Of a DNA stretch of 6,151 bases, positions 5,351-6,151 are shown piece by piece. This stretch comes from Bacteroidia bacterium. Lineage in GTDB: Bacteria > Bacteroidota > Bacteroidia > NS11-12g > UBA955. The position numbers and the translations under genes were made by a program. The notes beneath the pieces were generated by a model, which saw nothing but the letters and a program-made list of their open reading frames with translations, was not told the DNA's origin and made no database searches. The DNA is taken from contig JALRLA010000407.1 of the NCBI GenBank assembly GCA_023254645.1, forward strand, positions 1 through 6,151, read 5' to 3'. Numbering within the stretch: the first letter of the stretch is position 1; each line of letters begins with the position of its first letter.

Positions 5351-6151
5351 GGCAGTAATTCTAAAGTCAAAGTCTCTTGGCTATGAACGACAATGTTTCC
5401 GCCAATGAGGCCGGACTCTCCTGTGTGGATATTTCTCCAGCGGGAATACTCTCCTGTGACCGATTGGTAACGCTTCCAATTCACCGTTTGTTCTTGGGAG
5501 TCTCCTGAACAAATGTTCAAAAGCCCAGGATGCTGGTCCAGTGCCCAAGCTGCGGCATAGACATTTTGGTCACAACTGAATTGCGTAAATCGGCCATTAT
5601 CGAACAAGGGGTTGTTCAAACGGTAGCGATTCAAGGTTTGCAGATAGGTAAAGGCTTCTTTTTCTTGAGGGCTTCGACCTGAAGCGTCAAATTTATTTAG
5701 CGAGTCAGAGGCCCATCCGCCGGGGAAATCGAAGCGGTAATAGGCATCGCCATTTCCGTCTTTGCCAGGCATGAGGATTTCGGTGCCGTAGTATAAACAG
5801 GGCATGCCGCGGGTCGTCATCAGAATGGAAATTCCGCGTTTCCAGGCGGCGAAGTCTTCGTTGACGACACTCCAAAAACGAGCCATGTCGTGATTGTCAA
5901 CAAAGGTGCAATGGGCCTGAGCATTCGAATAGAGGAAATCTTCGCTCAAGGTTTGGTAAACGCGCGAAAGGCCTGAATTCCAATTCGTGGCCTCGGTGCA
6001 AGCTTCGTGAATGGAAAAGGCCAGGGCAAAATCGGTGACCCCAGGCAAACTATTGGTCTCATAACCCTGCACTCTGCTTTGGCAATAAGTCGATTGTTGG
6101 GCGGTGCTCATAACCCAAGTTTCGCCAAAGATGGTGAAGCCGGTAAATTCC
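5347..6151 (-). CDS. GH13 alpha-amylase-family glycoside hydrolase, C-terminal part, truncated by window end
   Basis: The last 268 residues of a GH13 enzyme that hydrolyses alpha-glucosidic bonds in starch or maltodextrin-like substrates. The frame is open to the right edge, so the ATG at 6111 is internal. Conserved region III is visible as FGETWV, with the general acid Glu at 6121-6123. Region IV is FVDNHDMARF, with the transition-state-stabilising Asp at 5887-5889. Regions I and II, including the nucleophile Asp, lie outside. After the barrel segment PCLYYGTEI comes a DFPGGW element recalling Bacteroidetes neopullulanase or SusA-type proteins, then a short beta-rich C-terminal domain ending LTLELLP. 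Six cysteines in this fragment fit an exported, disulfide-containing enzyme, but the signal peptide is not visible. No other glycan-utilisation gene is in the window. The stop shares TTAA with that of the kinase. GH13 is firm; the exact specificity is not determined. Confidence 0.92.
   Translation of the reverse strand, partial: EFTGFTIFGETWVMSTAQQSTYCQSRVQGYETNSLPGVTDFALAFSIHEACTEATNWNSGLSRVYQTLSEDFLYSNAQAHCTFVDNHDMARFWSVVNEDFAAWKRGISILMTTRGMPCLYYGTEILMPGKDGNGDAYYRFDFPGGWASDSLNKFDASGRSPQEKEAFTYLQTLNRYRLNNPLFDNGRFTQFSCDQNVYAAAWALDQHPGLLNICSGDSQEQTVNWKRYQSVTGEYSRWRNIHTGESGLIGGNIVVHSQETLTLELLP

Noticed and set aside
5347..6111. GH13 gene starting at ATG 6111
   Set aside because: The frame continues to the edge through EFTGFTIFGETWV, which contains the catalytic region III, so the ATG is internal.
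1..6151. Search for CRISPR repeats, insertion-sequence ends, integrase or toxin-antitoxin genes, or a defence island
   Set aside because: No regularly spaced direct repeats, transposase-like frame or terminal inverted repeats were seen. The tRNA is flanked by its own promoter and terminator with no integrated element.

Overview
This window looks like an ordinary chromosomal segment from a Bacteroidota bacterium, most likely in the Flavobacteriales. The main evidence is a set of promoter-like boxes fitting the Bacteroidetes consensus TAnnTTTG. Further support comes from the absence of clear Shine-Dalgarno sequences, a topoisomerase IV A subunit with a two-part C-terminal domain and no canonical GyrA box, and a GH13 enzyme resembling those of Bacteroidetes starch utilisation. 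Base composition appears moderate (roughly half G+C by eye), with short AT-rich islands between genes. I could not assign a genus.

Layout from left to right. The window opens inside parC (topoisomerase IV subunit A, N-terminal part and active site missing), which reads rightward to 1622. It meets a leftward two-gene ABC exporter operon tail to tail: an ATPase (3902 to 2928) followed by an ABC-2 permease (2935 to 1619), with an 8-base overlap. An 89-base divergent intergenic region separates the ATPase from a tiny rightward lipoprotein gene (3992-4219). A hairpin terminator, a leftward tRNA-Asn(GTT) and a compact divergent promoter region follow. Next is a rightward PfkB-family sugar/nucleoside kinase (4436-5350). 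The kinase again meets a leftward gene tail to tail: the C-terminal part of a GH13 alpha-amylase-family enzyme that runs off the right edge.

The genes do not form one pathway. Only the ATPase and permease clearly work together, as one membrane exporter. The kinase and the glycosidase both act on sugars in a broad sense, but they converge and are not co-transcribed.

I found no mobile element, CRISPR array, phage gene or novel multi-gene system. The points worth a second look are small-scale. Both convergent junctions fuse the two stop codons into the same TTAA. An identical TATTTTTG box precedes three transcription units and implies near-leaderless mRNAs for two of them. The tRNA and kinase promoters interlock. 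ParC has a duplicated C-terminal domain and an acidic tail ending in a clamp-binding-like QFNLF. The kinase has a substituted substrate-binding motif.
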